Shown here one piece after another: positions 21,152-34,084 of a stretch of 49,344 nucleotides of DNA. The notes beneath the pieces were generated by a model. That model did no database searches and was not told the origin of the DNA. It worked only from the letters and a program-made list of their open reading frames with translations. This DNA comes from Paulinella micropora (taxonomy: Eukaryota; Cercozoa; Imbricatea; Euglyphida): contig BJOX01000086.1 in assembly GCA_009731375.1 (NCBI GenBank), positions 308,793-358,136 on the forward strand. The letters run 5' to 3'. The position numbers were made by a program, and so were the translations under genes. How positions within the stretch are numbered: the first letter of the stretch is position 1; the number at the start of each line of letters is the position of its first letter.

Positions 21152-23491
21152 TTGGCAAGGATGCTCAACCCAGAGAAGTTAGATGGGACGACAAGGAATC
21201 TGAGGGGGAGAGTAATGACACCGTCCAGCTAGAACAGCCGTTAGACGAACCCGAACATAAAGATGATGGGGAGTTAGACAAACATGAGGAGTTACAGGAA
21301 GAAAAAGACTTTCACCGTCCAGATTCCGGTCTCCCATCAGAGTCGAAGGTAGAACTAGCTGACAACAAGAATGATGGGGTAACACCCGTCACATCGTTAG
21401 AGGCGCAAAGCCCCGAAGCAGACCACTTTAGTAGGAGGTACGTAGAGGGAGACGCGCCCACAAAGGGCCTCACTTGGGAGCAAAGTGACGAGATCACATC
21501 AGCTAACATAGTGAGAGGGAAACGAGAAGCAAAGGTTAGGACACCAATTACACAACCACCTCCAGAAAAGAAGGCAGCAGTAAAAGCAGCTACATTGACA
21601 GGAGAGAGAGTTAGTGTGCCGGGAGTAGCTTTCGAAGAAGAATGGGCAAAGGAAGAATATGGAGACAACTTGCAATCAGTTAAGAGAGAAGGAAAAGTCT
21701 TAGAACCATGCGAGAAGGGAGAGAGACTTAAAGTCCGTAAGATGCCTAAGCCCAGTCACTTCGTAGTCTTTGACGACGGTCAAGTAGAAAAGATGTTAGA
21801 TAGCGAAATTAGAAAGTATCGGATAGATAGGATAAGACCCGTCGGAGAACTAGAGCATCCCGAGATGTCCGCAGAAAGTATCGTAGAGGATCAAACCACT
21901 GCGTTACTGTATCTGACATTGAAGGTACCAAAGGCAATCGTTGATGAGGGATTAACTGCGAAAGAGTTGAAAGCAGGAATGGATAAAGAGATCGAAGCTC
22001 TAAAGTCTTTTAACACTTACACGTGGGTAAGCCCTAAGGAAGCGAAAGAAAAAGTAGTAAAAGTAGTGAGACTAACGTGGGTACATAAAGTCAAACTAGA
22101 CGAAAAAGGACGTAAGTTCATTAAGTCAAGGTTAGCTTTACGGGGAGATATGCTAGAGCCAGGAGTTAGCTTTTACCCAGATCAATTGTTCGTACCCTGC
22201 GCCGCGCATCGCTCATTACTCTTTTTGTCTAAGCTTGCAGCATGGCATGGACATCTTTACGGCATAGACTTCAAAAATGCTTATCTAAATGCACGAATGC
22301 ATGATCCTGTTTATGCTTATGCACCCGATGGGATAGACAGTGAAGAGCATAAAGGCATGATATGGAGAGTAGATGGAGCTCTGTATGGCGCGCCGCAAGC
22401 TGGTAGGAGATGATATGAAATCTTAGCCCCTAAGTTAGAGGAATTAGGATTCAGGTTACTAGACTCTGATTTATGTATGTTCGTTGAAAAAGATAAGCCG
22501 ATAAGAGATGCTATCATTGGTATTTTCCATGTAGATGATCTTATTTTCTCAGCTCCTAACGAACAAGCGTATGAACGTTTTGCTAGTAAACTAGAAGAGT
22601 TTTATCCTCTTAAGCGTTTGGGAGTGGCTAAGGAATTCAAAGGGATAGAGATAGTTCAGGAAGGAGGACGCATTTTATTACATCAGAATAAGTATCAAAA
22701 ACAGATTTTAAAGGATGTAGGATATGCCGATGTCAGACCAGTTAGTACTCCTAGTGCAGAACATGAGCCCGAACCCATGGCAGAGACAAGCGCACTTAGA
22801 AAGCATTCAATTCCTAGTCTGGTAGGTAAACTTTGTTTCTTACTAAGATGACACGATCAAGCACTGAATGCAGCTAGCGTGATGCAAACAGTAAATCCAG
22901 GACTTGCGTATGCTTTACTAGGTAGGATCTTCAGATATCTGAAAAGTTCGTATCGCGGTATTGCATTTCAAGGACCTAAATCGTCGCACACACGTCGCAA
23001 GAAGGAAGGACGTACCCCAAGATTACTTTATGGCCAGATGCTGCGCATAAGGTCTGTAAGAAAACCGGAAAGTCACGTACAGGTTATATAGTGCTTTGAG
23101 TGGGGACCCGGTAGCTTGGTTATCGAAACGACAGACTAGAATTGCATTAAGTTCTAATGATGCGGAAATTTTCGCAGCAGCAGAGTGCATACGGAAAGTA
23201 TTGGCTATCAGACACATCACGGAAGAGTTAGGTATAGCATAGAAAGGGCCGATTGAGCTTTATGAAGATAAAGCACAGACTATCTTAGCAGCAGAGAGGG
23301 GAATGTCAGGACCACGTACTAAACACTTACCCTTAGAACTGCATTTCATTCATCATGCACAGAGAGACAATGAGATTAAGTTTGTAAAGGTAGGAACTAA
23401 GAAACAAATTGCAGACATACTAACCAAACATGTTCCTAAGGACCAATTCGAATATCTTGTTAGTAAATTTATGGTAACACTTGATCCATAA
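21094..23491 (+). pseudogene. Copia reverse transcriptase and RNase H, copy 2
   Basis: Same as 9267-11664, with TGA at 22411-22413 and 22849-22851, a frameshift near 23090 and TAG at 23240-23242. It is the only RT domain of copy 2. Confidence 0.9.
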
Positions 23492-24057
23492 TTTTACATC
23501 TCAAGTCTGCAAACTCACACAAACTTACCCCAAAGCCAACTCATGTTGTTCTTATGAGTTTTCTCTCTTTGGAGTGTGCATGAAATATTTTGTGCAGGTA
23601 GTTGAGCGGCATCTTTTGGCGTTGTTCCCGTCGAAGTGTAAGTCGAGTGTGAATGTGAAGCGCGTGGATCGATCGAACCACCATCGGTCACATTGCAACG
23701 AGAGCGGGAAAGTACTTGAGCGATCGGAGTCGACTGTACATCGAATAGTTGTATTATGGCGGAATGGTACTATTTACTAATTATATGTGACTCAGCGAGT
23801 CAGTAATGTAATTTAGTTACGTACGAGTATGACCAACTTGGAGGACCTATGAGGAAGCCTTAATCGACCCGATCGAGATGTCAACTAGACAAAGAGGCGG
23901 CAGCGGCGGACTTACAGTGTTGGTAATTTACGAGTTTTGTGACAGAACACCATTTCATTACTAATGGAAATGGAGGCCATTATCGCATTTGTAATAGTTA
24001 TTAATCGTAGACGTATTGATTGGTAATTTACAATATCGACATAGAACTAAGGGGGAG
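23492..24057 (+). other. Non-coding 3' region and polypurine tract, copy 2
   Basis: Same as 11665-12230. The tract AAGGGGGAG is at 24049-24057. Confidence 0.7.
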
Positions 24058-24392
24058 CGTTGGTAGGACAACTACGTTTGACTTTTAGTAATTGCTTTGT
24101 GACTGGGAAGTAATTTATTCGTATAGTAGAATGACCGTATAGTTCTAGTCAATTATTGTAACGGACGTAACGGTCCATATTGGCATTCAGGATAGGACAC
24201 TGACCATGGAGTAATAATTACAGTCGTGCGGACTTTATTTCAGTTTCATTATTACCTTTGAGTTAGTCAGTTCTGCTATCTACGTGCGGATTAAAAGTGT
24301 GTATTGGTATCGTGGCTTCTAACGGAGTCTCTCAGCAAACCGGCGTGTAAGGTATTAGGTGCGTGAGTGACAGGGTATTTACCTAATCAACG
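24058..24392 (+). repeat. LTR3
   Basis: 335 bp, same as LTR2 and LTR4 by eye; shared by copies 2 and 3. Confidence 0.92.
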
Positions 24393-24395
24393 GTT

Positions 24396-24620
24396 ATGAG
24401 CCGCTGGGATAGCGAATTTCGGTACAATGCACTTAGCATGAGACAGTTGCTGTCTCACACTCCGGTGTTTAGCGGAAACAAGAAAGATTTGCAAAGTTGT
24501 TACTATCAAATAGCGGAATACGCTTATGGTACTAGCACAACTCTCGGAAACATGTTTCATGATGCCTTTAAAGACCATAAGGCAGCGAAGACCAAATATG
24601 GTACGACAGAGACAGCATGA
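24396..24620 (+). CDS. Copia Gag N-terminal segment, copy 3
   Basis: Same frame as 4401-4625, with the ATGA overlap at 24617-24620. Confidence 0.55.
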   Translation: MSRWDSEFRYNALSMRQLLSHTPVFSGNKKDLQSCYYQIAEYAYGTSTTLGNMFHDAFKDHKAAKTKYGTTETA

Positions 24621-25807
24621 GAAAGGCAGAGGAAATGGATGAGCCGAGAGAACCACACGAGGTGGACACACCGGAGGGATCAGATGAAGAAGATGAAACA
24701 CAACCACAACAACCGAGACAGAGAGGAAGTCAGACAGCACAAGACGCGAAGGTAGCGGTAGAGAAACCAGACAACTGGAAAGATCTATCGAAGGAAGAGA
24801 AGAAGGCTTGGGAAGACAGAGCGAAAAGAAGGAAGAAAAGGGCAATAACAAGAAGCAACAAAGACATTTACATACTGAGAAAGAAGAAGTATAAAGACGA
24901 GCAACGATATCTGCATCGTTGCAGAATGTTTCAACTTCTCGTTACAACTGAATTCTTGGAAACCAAAGTGGTTCAATTCCTTCGCAGTAAAAAGGCACAT
25001 TGCCCGTTTGAAAAAGTCGGCATCGTAAAAGAAAAATACGGTAATATAAGCGGTGCGGCGAGATATGTCGAGGAGAAAGCCTTTAAAGATCAGAGACCAA
25101 GACCGACAGAAGATATGGAAGAATATCTGACCCAACATCAACTCCAGAAGCAGTGGCTTGAAGCCTTGCGAGGAGCAGATTTTGGGGAAGATGAGGCAGT
25201 GAACGGACTGTTAGAGAAGCTAGCTGAACACGAAGCATATGGAACAACATTTTTCAATTACTACTACAGACTAGCGGCAGCAAACAGACTATCACACGGT
25301 GAAATAATACAGTCAGCAAAGGAAATTTACGTGCTGTGGGATGCGAAGCAAAAGAGATTGAGGAAGGAGCGTAAGAAGGAGAGGGAGAGAAAGAGAGAGG
25401 GTAAGGGAGCGAATATACTGTTTGGAGAGGGAGAGGGAGGAGAGAAAGGAGAAAAGAGAGAGAAGAACAAGAAATGAACTAAGAACGGGAAGGGCAAGGG
25501 CAACAAGAGTGGGAGTGATAGTTCAGAGCAGGAGTGGTGGCTGACAGCGACATGCTATAACTGCTATCAGACTGGACACACTAAGCCACGGTTTTTGCCC
25601 CAAACAAAAGTCAAGCCCCAAACAAACTGGTCCAAGTCAGCTCACTCTGACTCCTCAAAGGGGAAGCAAAGAGACAAGAGTGGCAAATTTCGAAAGAAAG
25701 GAGCCAAAGGAGTTACTCTTATGAGGGGAGAAGTAGGAGAGGAGGGTGAGGAGGAAGGAGGAGATAAGTCTGAGGGGGAGGACAGCCAGAAGAAGAAGAG
25801 TATGTGA
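24617..25807 (+). pseudogene. Copia Gag, copy 3
   Basis: Same as 4622-5812, with TGA at 25475-25477 and the damaged zinc knuckle at 25553-25594. Confidence 0.75.
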
Positions 25808-26918
25808 TAGTCAAAATGGAGGGTAGCGAAGAAGCAATTGAGGGAAACATAGAAAGTGGGGAAAGCATTATTGCTCGTGAAGCAGAGCAAGAGGGCGAGG
25901 AGGATAGTGAGCCTCCAAAGGAGCAAAGTGATAACAAACCCTCGGAACAACCCACAAGAGCCCGTGGGGGGGGGGGGGGAACTGTCGAGTGCTCCATTGG
26001 CTCGAAACACACTCCGAGACAGACCCCACAACCCTCCACACCGCACTCTCACTAGTGCTCAACACCCTCTACAACTACTACTCCTGCCCTCACAACCTCA
26101 CAAAACACACGTGTGCAACCCTCACCATTGCAACCAAACCCTCGCAAGTGAAAGAGAAAGAGAAACGGAAAGCAAGTGAGAAACCGACACCCACACCCCC
26201 TCAGAACTCTAGACAGGCAAAGAACGAAACACCACAACCCACTACATCCACTCCTAAGAGCCGCATCACAGGCCCAATAAGCACTCGCTGTACTGGGCTG
26301 AACGGGAAGGGAGAGCAGTGTGGAGTTAAGTTTGGACAGGGGGGGGAGTTGGGGGGAAAGGCAGGCGAGGCAGCAAAGAGGCGAGTGTATGCAGATTTGT
26401 GCGGTTATCATGCCCGTCAAGACCCACTATTTCCAGCTATTGACCTAGCACAAGACCCTTCACGTCGCCCACGTCCTTCCCGTGATTATCCTTCAGAGAG
26501 TGAGATGATGAGCATATTGAGAGAGAGGGAGGGAAAAGGGGCGAGTGCACAGCAAATCTCGCAAAAAGATACGGCAAAACCCGTGAAGAAAAACTCGCTA
26601 AGTCCCACAAATATCGGAGAAAAAGACAAGGAAAGTGTCGAAAAACCCGGTAAGAAAGGAGTTAGTACAGATTCACGGAATGATGCTGTAATGTCAGGAA
26701 AAGTGGCACGGACCGTCGGGACCAGAGCTGGAGGAGAGACTGCATGCATTGAGACTGTGGAGCGTATAGGAGGGACGAAAGAAGGGAAGTCTTGGCCCCC
26801 ATCGCTACTACCACAAGGTCAGTCTCCTTTGGATAGAGTAGGAGACAGTGTAGAGTCACAGGCAGACCAGACAAGTGACACACACACACACACAAACACC
26901 TGTGGGGAAGAGCAGTAA
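25804..26918 (+). pseudogene. Charged linker with Cys/His motif, copy 3
   Basis: Same as 5809-6923, including G14 (25966-25979) and (CA)8. Confidence 0.5.
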
Positions 26919-28323
26919 AAGAGACACAGAACACGAAAAGGTAATAAGCTTTGAAGACTTTAAGAGAATAAGTGAACAGCTGAACAACCTGTGTATTTTG
27001 GACGATGAAACGGGAGATGTTGTGATGATGACGAAGAAGGAAGGAGAGAGAGTAGCCGAGGCAGATGGACTGTTGACAGATGTGTTTTGGGCTGTAAACG
27101 AGGTATTTCTAAAGCATGTAGCAGGCACACCACTAACCACAAGAGAGACAGTCATAGAGAAACGAGCACCTAAGAATACTCAAAGTGCGAAAGCTGAGGA
27201 AAGAGCTAAGTGGGAGTATGAGTATAGACATAGCGAAGGACATCCAAGACCTGAAAAGACTGAAATAGCTAGGTTGCTATATGCACTGACGAAGGGAGCA
27301 GAACCGATAGTAGTGAAATAAGGTTTGTGTTACGACCCGGACGGCAAAGAGAACGAGTTTTACTCAGAACTGTTAGCAATAATAGACTATGGGATACTCG
27401 ACTTAGCTAAGAATCACGACAATCAATTTGCTCTTTTTATCGTGCGATCGATGCCCAACCTTATGAAGATATGGCATGAGGTAGAAGCGAGAGGGGTTAC
27501 ATTGAACGCATATTTGCGTAAGTTACACTCAGGAGATGCACACAAGTTCTTCAGCCCAGAACAGGCAGCATTGAGGAAGAAGGAGTTTGACAGGAAGAGA
27601 CGGGAGATAGACGGACACTCAGACATAGAGGAGGATGACGAGTTTGATCCGGAAAACCTAGAACACTCTAGAACCTCTGAGGAGATGAGGTCAGGAATTC
27701 CCATAAGCTACAGATCATACTGCGAAGCGCGAGAAGAGCTTGACTGGATGTATGAGGAGAGATTCGAGAGAGAAAGGAAGGACAGAGGCCAGAAGAAAGA
27801 GAATGAGGAGGAAGAGGAGCAAGATCACAATCTCATGGTAGACGATAGCGAAACGGTAGGACGCAAGAAAAAGATGATAGTGCAAGACAGCGGATCGTCA
27901 AGGGATATAGCATGTACACCACACATCTTACACAACGTCTGAGAGATTGAACCCGTTAGCTTATTAGTCACCGGAAACGGAGAGAGTGTGGTGCGAAACA
28001 TGGGGGAAGCGCGGTCGACAAGAATAGATGGATCAGGAAAGCCAGTTTTGGTAAAGAAAGATATGTTGTTAGACGAAAGGGTGCCAGTCAACATTATGTC
28101 CACTGGAAACATGGACCACAATCACCACAGATCTATCATTCACCAGAATGGGCAACTACTAATCCTAAAACACCCCATAAGGATTAAAGAGAGTGACGTG
28201 ATCGTGAGGGGGAGACTTACGCCTGGCATGCTCTATCGCTGGGACAATGAAAAGGACAAACCCCTCAACATAAACGAACGTTACAACCCCAAAGTGAAAG
28301 AGAGGAAGAAGAAGACGGGGTAG
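26875..28323 (+). pseudogene. Copia protease region, copy 3
   Basis: Same as 6880-8328, with DSGSS at 27886 and the same stops. Confidence 0.7.
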
Positions 28324-28416
28324 ACGGGGCGGGAATTCCCAAAAAGAGAGAGAGAGTGAGAGTAAGCAAGCGAGAGTAAGTGAGAACGAAGAAACCAGAG
28401 ACAGCGTTTATATGCT

Positions 28417-29319
28417 ATGTATCCTGAGAAAGGTAAGAAGGGTAAACCGATTGACATTTACGTCATACATCAGTGTAGTGGTCATAAAGCATTACCAAAG
28501 ACCTATGCATTAGGCAAGGCAATGGGTAGAAAAGTGACTGGAAGCGACGATAGAGTTAGATTTTGCGAAGCCTGTATGATGGGGAAAGCTAAAGTGTTAC
28601 CCCGATTTAAGGTTAATAGAATTAGGAGAGCGAGTTACCCTTGTGAGATTTTGCACATAGATACTTCCGGACCTTGGGCGGTAATGTCAATTCACGGAAA
28701 GTACTATAAATTTTGCGTTACAGACGATTACTCGGGGTACATCGAAGATTATTATTTACGTTACAAGAACGAGTTTGTAGATTGTTTGAAGCAAGCGGTA
28801 GCGTGGTTTGAGAGGCAAACGGAAGAAAGTGAGACAGATCACTTGCGACAACGAGTTCGATGTCCAAACTGAGATTATAGAGTGGTGGAAACCCCTACAA
28901 TTCATTTGGAAGACTAGTGCTCCAGGTGATAAAGATGGCAATCCCATAGCTGAGAAAGTCAACGACATCACAGCCGGACCAGCCCGGGCCATGCGATATG
29001 AGGCTAACTTACCACCCAATTTTGGGCGGAAATGGAACACACAGCCACAACTTTGCACAACATTCTACCAGCCACGACAGGGCCTAGAAAGGGAACCTCA
29101 CCTTTTGAGCAATATCTGGGCTACAAGCCAGCTATCCGACAACTTAAACCTATAGGATGTTTAGGTGTAATGTACATAGGAAAGCAGGTAGGCAAAGGCA
29201 ACTATAGGGGAAAGCGTGTGATGTTACTTGGATATGATGTATTCAAGGAACTATACCGAGTTTGGGATGGTCGAAAATCATCACAAATGTGCGTAATGTA
29301 CGCTTTAACCACAATGTAG
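28417..29319 (+). pseudogene. Copia integrase, copy 3
   Basis: Same motifs and frameshifts as 8422-9324. Confidence 0.85.
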
Positions 29320-31659
29320 TTGGCAAGGATGCTCAACCCAGAGAAGTTAGATGGGACGACAAGGAATCTGAGGGGGAGAGTAATGACACCGTCCAGCTAG
29401 AACAGCCGTTAGACGAACCCGAACATAAAGATGATGGGGAGTTAGACAAACATGAGGAGTTACAGGAAGAAAAAGACTTTCACCGTCCAGATTCCGGTCT
29501 CCCATCAGAGTCGAAGGTAGAACTAGCTGACAACAAGAATGATGGGGTAACACCCGTCACATCGTTAGAGGCGCAAAGCCCCGAAGCAGACCACTTTAGT
29601 AGGAGGTACGTAGAGGGAGACGCGCCCACAAAGGGCCTCACTTGGGAGCAAAGTGACGAGATCACATCAGCTAACATAGTGAGAGGGAAACGAGAAGCAA
29701 AGGTTAGGACACCAATTACACAACCACCTCCAGAAAAGAAGGCAGCAGTAAAAGCAGCTACATTGACAGGAGAGAGAGTTAGTGTGCCGGGAGTAGCTTT
29801 CGAAGAAGAATGGGCAAAGGAAGAATATGGAGACAACTTGCAATCAGTTAAGAGAGAAGGAAAAGTCTTAGAACCATGCGAGAAGGGAGAGAGACTTAAA
29901 GTCCGTAAGATGCCTAAGCCCAGTCACTTCGTAGTCTTTGACGACGGTCAAGTAGAAAAGATGTTAGATAGCGAAATTAGAAAGTATCGGATAGATAGGA
30001 TAAGACCCGTCGGAGAACTAGAGCATCCCGAGATGTCCGCAGAAAGTATCGTAGAGGATCAAACCACTGCGTTACTGTATCTGACATTGAAGGTACCAAA
30101 GGCAATCGTTGATGAGGGATTAACTGCGAAAGAGTTGAAAGCAGGAATGGATAAAGAGATCGAAGCTCTAAAGTCTTTTAACACTTACACGTGGGTAAGC
30201 CCTAAGGAAGCGAAAGAAAAAGTAGTAAAAGTAGTGAGACTAACGTGGGTACATAAAGTCAAACTAGACGAAAAAGGACGTAAGTTCATTAAGTCAAGGT
30301 TAGCTTTACGGGGAGATATGCTAGAGCCAGGAGTTAGCTTTTACCCAGATCAATTGTTCGTACCCTGCGCCGCGCATCGCTCATTACTCTTTTTGTCTAA
30401 GCTTGCAGCATGGCATGGACATCTTTACGGCATAGACTTCAAAAATGCTTATCTAAATGCACGAATGCATGATCCTGTTTATGCTTATGCACCCGATGGG
30501 ATAGACAGTGAAGAGCATAAAGGCATGATATGGAGAGTAGATGGAGCTCTGTATGGCGCGCCGCAAGCTGGTAGGAGATGATATGAAATCTTAGCCCCTA
30601 AGTTAGAGGAATTAGGATTCAGGTTACTAGACTCTGATTTATGTATGTTCGTTGAAAAAGATAAGCCGATAAGAGATGCTATCATTGGTATTTTCCATGT
30701 AGATGATCTTATTTTCTCAGCTCCTAACGAACAAGCGTATGAACGTTTTGCTAGTAAACTAGAAGAGTTTTATCCTCTTAAGCGTTTGGGAGTGGCTAAG
30801 GAATTCAAAGGGATAGAGATAGTTCAGGAAGGAGGACGCATTTTATTACATCAGAATAAGTATCAAAAACAGATTTTAAAGGATGTAGGATATGCCGATG
30901 TCAGACCAGTTAGTACTCCTAGTGCAGAACATGAGCCCGAACCCATGGCAGAGACAAGCGCACTTAGAAAGCATTCAATTCCTAGTCTGGTAGGTAAACT
31001 TTGTTTCTTACTAAGATGACACGATCAAGCACTGAATGCAGCTAGCGTGATGCAAACAGTAAATCCAGGACTTGCGTATGCTTTACTAGGTAGGATCTTC
31101 AGATATCTGAAAAGTTCGTATCGCGGTATTGCATTTCAAGGACCTAAATCGTCGCACACACGTCGCAAGAAGGAAGGACGTACCCCAAGATTACTTTATG
31201 GCCAGATGCTGCGCATAAGGTCTGTAAGAAAACCGGAAAGTCACGTACAGGTTATATAGTGCTTTGAGTGGGGACCCGGTAGCTTGGTTATCGAAACGAC
31301 AGACTAGAATTGCATTAAGTTCTAATGATGCGGAAATTTTCGCAGCAGCAGAGTGCATACGGAAAGTATTGGCTATCAGACACATCACGGAAGAGTTAGG
31401 TATAGCATAGAAAGGGCCGATTGAGCTTTATGAAGATAAAGCACAGACTATCTTAGCAGCAGAGAGGGGAATGTCAGGACCACGTACTAAACACTTACCC
31501 TTAGAACTGCATTTCATTCATCATGCACAGAGAGACAATGAGATTAAGTTTGTAAAGGTAGGAACTAAGAAACAAATTGCAGACATACTAACCAAACATG
31601 TTCCTAAGGACCAATTCGAATATCTTGTTAGTAAATTTATGGTAACACTTGATCCATAA
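29262..31659 (+). pseudogene. Copia reverse transcriptase and RNase H, copy 3
   Basis: Same as 9267-11664, with TGA at 30579-30581 and 31017-31019 and TAG at 31408-31410. Confidence 0.9.
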
Positions 31660-32225
31660 TTTTACATCTCAAGTCTGCAAACTCACACAAACTTACCCCA
31701 AAGCCAACTCATGTTGTTCTTATGAGTTTTCTCTCTTTGGAGTGTGCATGAAATATTTTGTGCAGGTAGTTGAGCGGCATCTTTTGGCGTTGTTCCCGTC
31801 GAAGTGTAAGTCGAGTGTGAATGTGAAGCGCGTGGATCGATCGAACCACCATCGGTCACATTGCAACGAGAGCGGGAAAGTACTTGAGCGATCGGAGTCG
31901 ACTGTACATCGAATAGTTGTATTATGGCGGAATGGTACTATTTACTAATTATATGTGACTCAGCGAGTCAGTAATGTAATTTAGTTACGTACGAGTATGA
32001 CCAACTTGGAGGACCTATGAGGAAGCCTTAATCGACCCGATCGAGATGTCAACTAGACAAAGAGGCGGCAGCGGCGGACTTACAGTGTTGGTAATTTACG
32101 AGTTTTGTGACAGAACACCATTTCATTACTAATGGAAATGGAGGCCATTATCGCATTTGTAATAGTTATTAATCGTAGACGTATTGATTGGTAATTTACA
32201 ATATCGACATAGAACTAAGGGGGAG
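31660..32225 (+). other. Non-coding 3' region and polypurine tract, copy 3
   Basis: Same as 11665-12230. The tract AAGGGGGAG is at 32217-32225. Confidence 0.7.
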
Positions 32226-32560
32226 CGTTGGTAGGACAACTACGTTTGACTTTTAGTAATTGCTTTGTGACTGGGAAGTAATTTATTCGTATAGTAGAAT
32301 GACCGTATAGTTCTAGTCAATTATTGTAACGGACGTAACGGTCCATATTGGCATTCAGGATAGGACACTGACCATGGAGTAATAATTACAGTCGTGCGGA
32401 CTTTATTTCAGTTTCATTATTACCTTTGAGTTAGTCAGTTCTGCTATCTACGTGCGGATTAAAAGTGTGTATTGGTATCGTGGCTTCTAACGGAGTCTCT
32501 CAGCAAACCGGCGTGTAAGGTATTAGGTGCGTGAGTGACAGGGTATTTACCTAATCAACG
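32226..32560 (+). repeat. LTR4 (3' end of the array)
   Basis: 335 bp, same as LTR2 and LTR3 by eye. It is followed by GTGATGGGTG, not by the primer-binding site, so the array ends here. Confidence 0.92.
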
Positions 32561-32565
32561 GTGAT
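32561..32565. other. Right target-site duplication, GTGAT
   Basis: Pairs with GCGAT at 4058-4062 with one mismatch. Confidence 0.6.
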
Positions 32566-34084
32566 GGGTGACCTTGAGCGTGTTCGCTGTTGGTGTTTCC
32601 AAAAGCAGGTAGGAGTTCCCCAATTCGAGCTGTTAACAGCACACAAAGTGTGACTCTACCGAAAATAAAGGGAAATTCGAATTGTAAGTCTTGACTAGCC
32701 TCCTGTGAGGAAATTACCAACCAGCATTCAAATGAATACACGCACGGCTGTCATTTGATCTCAAAATACTTCCGAGAACAGGGTAGGTACCAAAAGACGC
32801 TGGGATGGTCAATCCAGTTTATTTAGTATACTCTCTTGACAGACTACTTGTCCCTTTCGAAACAATGCAAATTCTCAGAACTAACGAGAACATTTCAAGT
32901 GCTATCACGAGTTGTGTAGCGGTTGGAGTTGTTCAAGTCGTTACGCAAGTCAGTCTGAGAAAAAATGAAGCTAAATGCCACTTTACCTGGGGTGTTGCCT
33001 ATTCTACCTATCAATAATTATGACTGTAGACCGGAGTCGGAAAAAGCGGTCTAAGGAAATAAAGTTTGTGATATGGGGAAAAAGGCAATAGTCAACATTT
33101 TCTAAAAAGTTAACAGGTAAAAGGGAAATAAATTGATTTGTTAACTGCAGTTGAAAATGTAACAACTAGAAGTTATGACAATTGATAAATAAATGAAAAA
33201 ATGAAGTAACGGAACTAAAAATAGAAGTGTAAACTTGAAGTAAACTTGAAACTTGAAGAAAGTTTAACACAATATTAATGTTTCGGTCCGGTACGGTATT
33301 CAATGATTCAGCACGGTCCGATAACTTAGAGACCTGCATCAACTGTTTCGTTTGTTTCAGTAGCGGGCTTTTGTCTGTATTGATTGAATAACCCGGCTAT
33401 TAAAGGACGTTTGGAGCTGGTTAGTTAGTCAACTGGGGACGCCGCCTGGGAGACGTTAAACCGGCTTCTAATACCCTCTATCATCTACTGTTCAACTTCT
33501 TAAGGTTTGTTTGTTATATACTTCAAGTTTCAAGGCCCTTCTATCGACTTATGTAATAATATTTAAAAGCACAGCAAATTCACATACTATCAAATACTCA
33601 CTGCCAAGTTGAAAAGTATATATCTCAGTCTTGTATTAATATTATATCATAAGTTAAACTTTCATATACAAAATCAACAACTTGCATTTTCACATCACAC
33701 GCGTCAGACTATTTTTTTGGTTCACAAATGTAATTTTAATCAAGTTTTCTTTGATATATTAATATATAGTAAATATTAAATGTACGGTAAGCTCACTTGA
33801 AACGAGTTAAAATAAACCAAAACTTTTCTTTATTTTGACTCTAAATATTTGGATCCACTGAAGTGGATCTAGTGGCCGGGACCGTCACGTTAAGGGTTAA
33901 GATGATATAATATTAGCATTATCATTCACGTAATATTAATACCAATATTGATTGAAACCTAAAAAACATCACTTGGCAGGTTCTTCATTAATAAAATAAA
34001 CTGTTGAAACTTAGCCTGTATGAGTACCTTTACAATTTTAGTTCACTCATCTCTGGATTATGTATTGCTGACGACATTCAAGAC
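32566..34084. other. Non-coding, increasingly AT-rich interval
   Basis: Only short frames without domains occur. From about 33520 the sequence is strongly AT-rich, with repeated AATATT motifs. I see no gene, RNA gene or clear regulatory element. Confidence 0.6.

Larger units (their letters stand above)
15567..21796 (+). repeat. 3.1-kb tandem duplication inside copy 2
   Basis: The segment from the linker end through protease, integrase and the start of the RT linker is present twice (15567-18680 and 18681-21796). The junction is at TAGA (18681-18684), a 4-base microhomology found at both parental breakpoints (6856-6859 and 9970-9973 in copy 1). The second unit has (CA)9 where the first has (CA)8. 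Confidence 0.9.
12231..24392 (+). mobile_element. Copia copy 2, rearranged
   Basis: The internal region is 3659 bp longer than in copies 1 and 3. An N gap and its duplicated flanks account for 543 bp. A partial tandem duplication (15567-18680 repeated at 18681-21796) accounts for 3116 bp. Outside these it follows copies 1 and 3, with one substitution noticed, A at 15375 where they have G (Glu for Gly in the linker). Confidence 0.85.
4063..32560 (+). mobile_element. Head-to-tail array of three Ty1/copia elements sharing four LTRs
   Basis: Four 335-bp LTRs alternate with three internal regions of 7833, 11492 and 7833 bp. The order protease, integrase, reverse transcriptase, RNase H shows a Ty1/copia (Pseudoviridae-type) element. 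Only the outermost ends carry a target-site-duplication-like repeat, so the array behaves as one insertion. Copies 1 and 3 show no difference that I noticed and share every stop and frameshift. Copy 2 has one noticed substitution (15375), an N gap and a 3.1-kb internal duplication. No copy is intact. Known routes to such arrays are unequal LTR recombination and multimer integration; artificial duplication in the assembly is a third possibility. Confidence 0.9.
24058..32560 (+). mobile_element. Copia copy 3
   Basis: Internal region 24393-32225, the same length as copy 1 and with the same stops and frameshifts, offset by 19995 bases. Confidence 0.9.

Noticed and set aside
32805-33017. 70-codon plus-strand frame after LTR4
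   Set aside because: Short, no domain, no splice or promoter context; length is compatible with chance.
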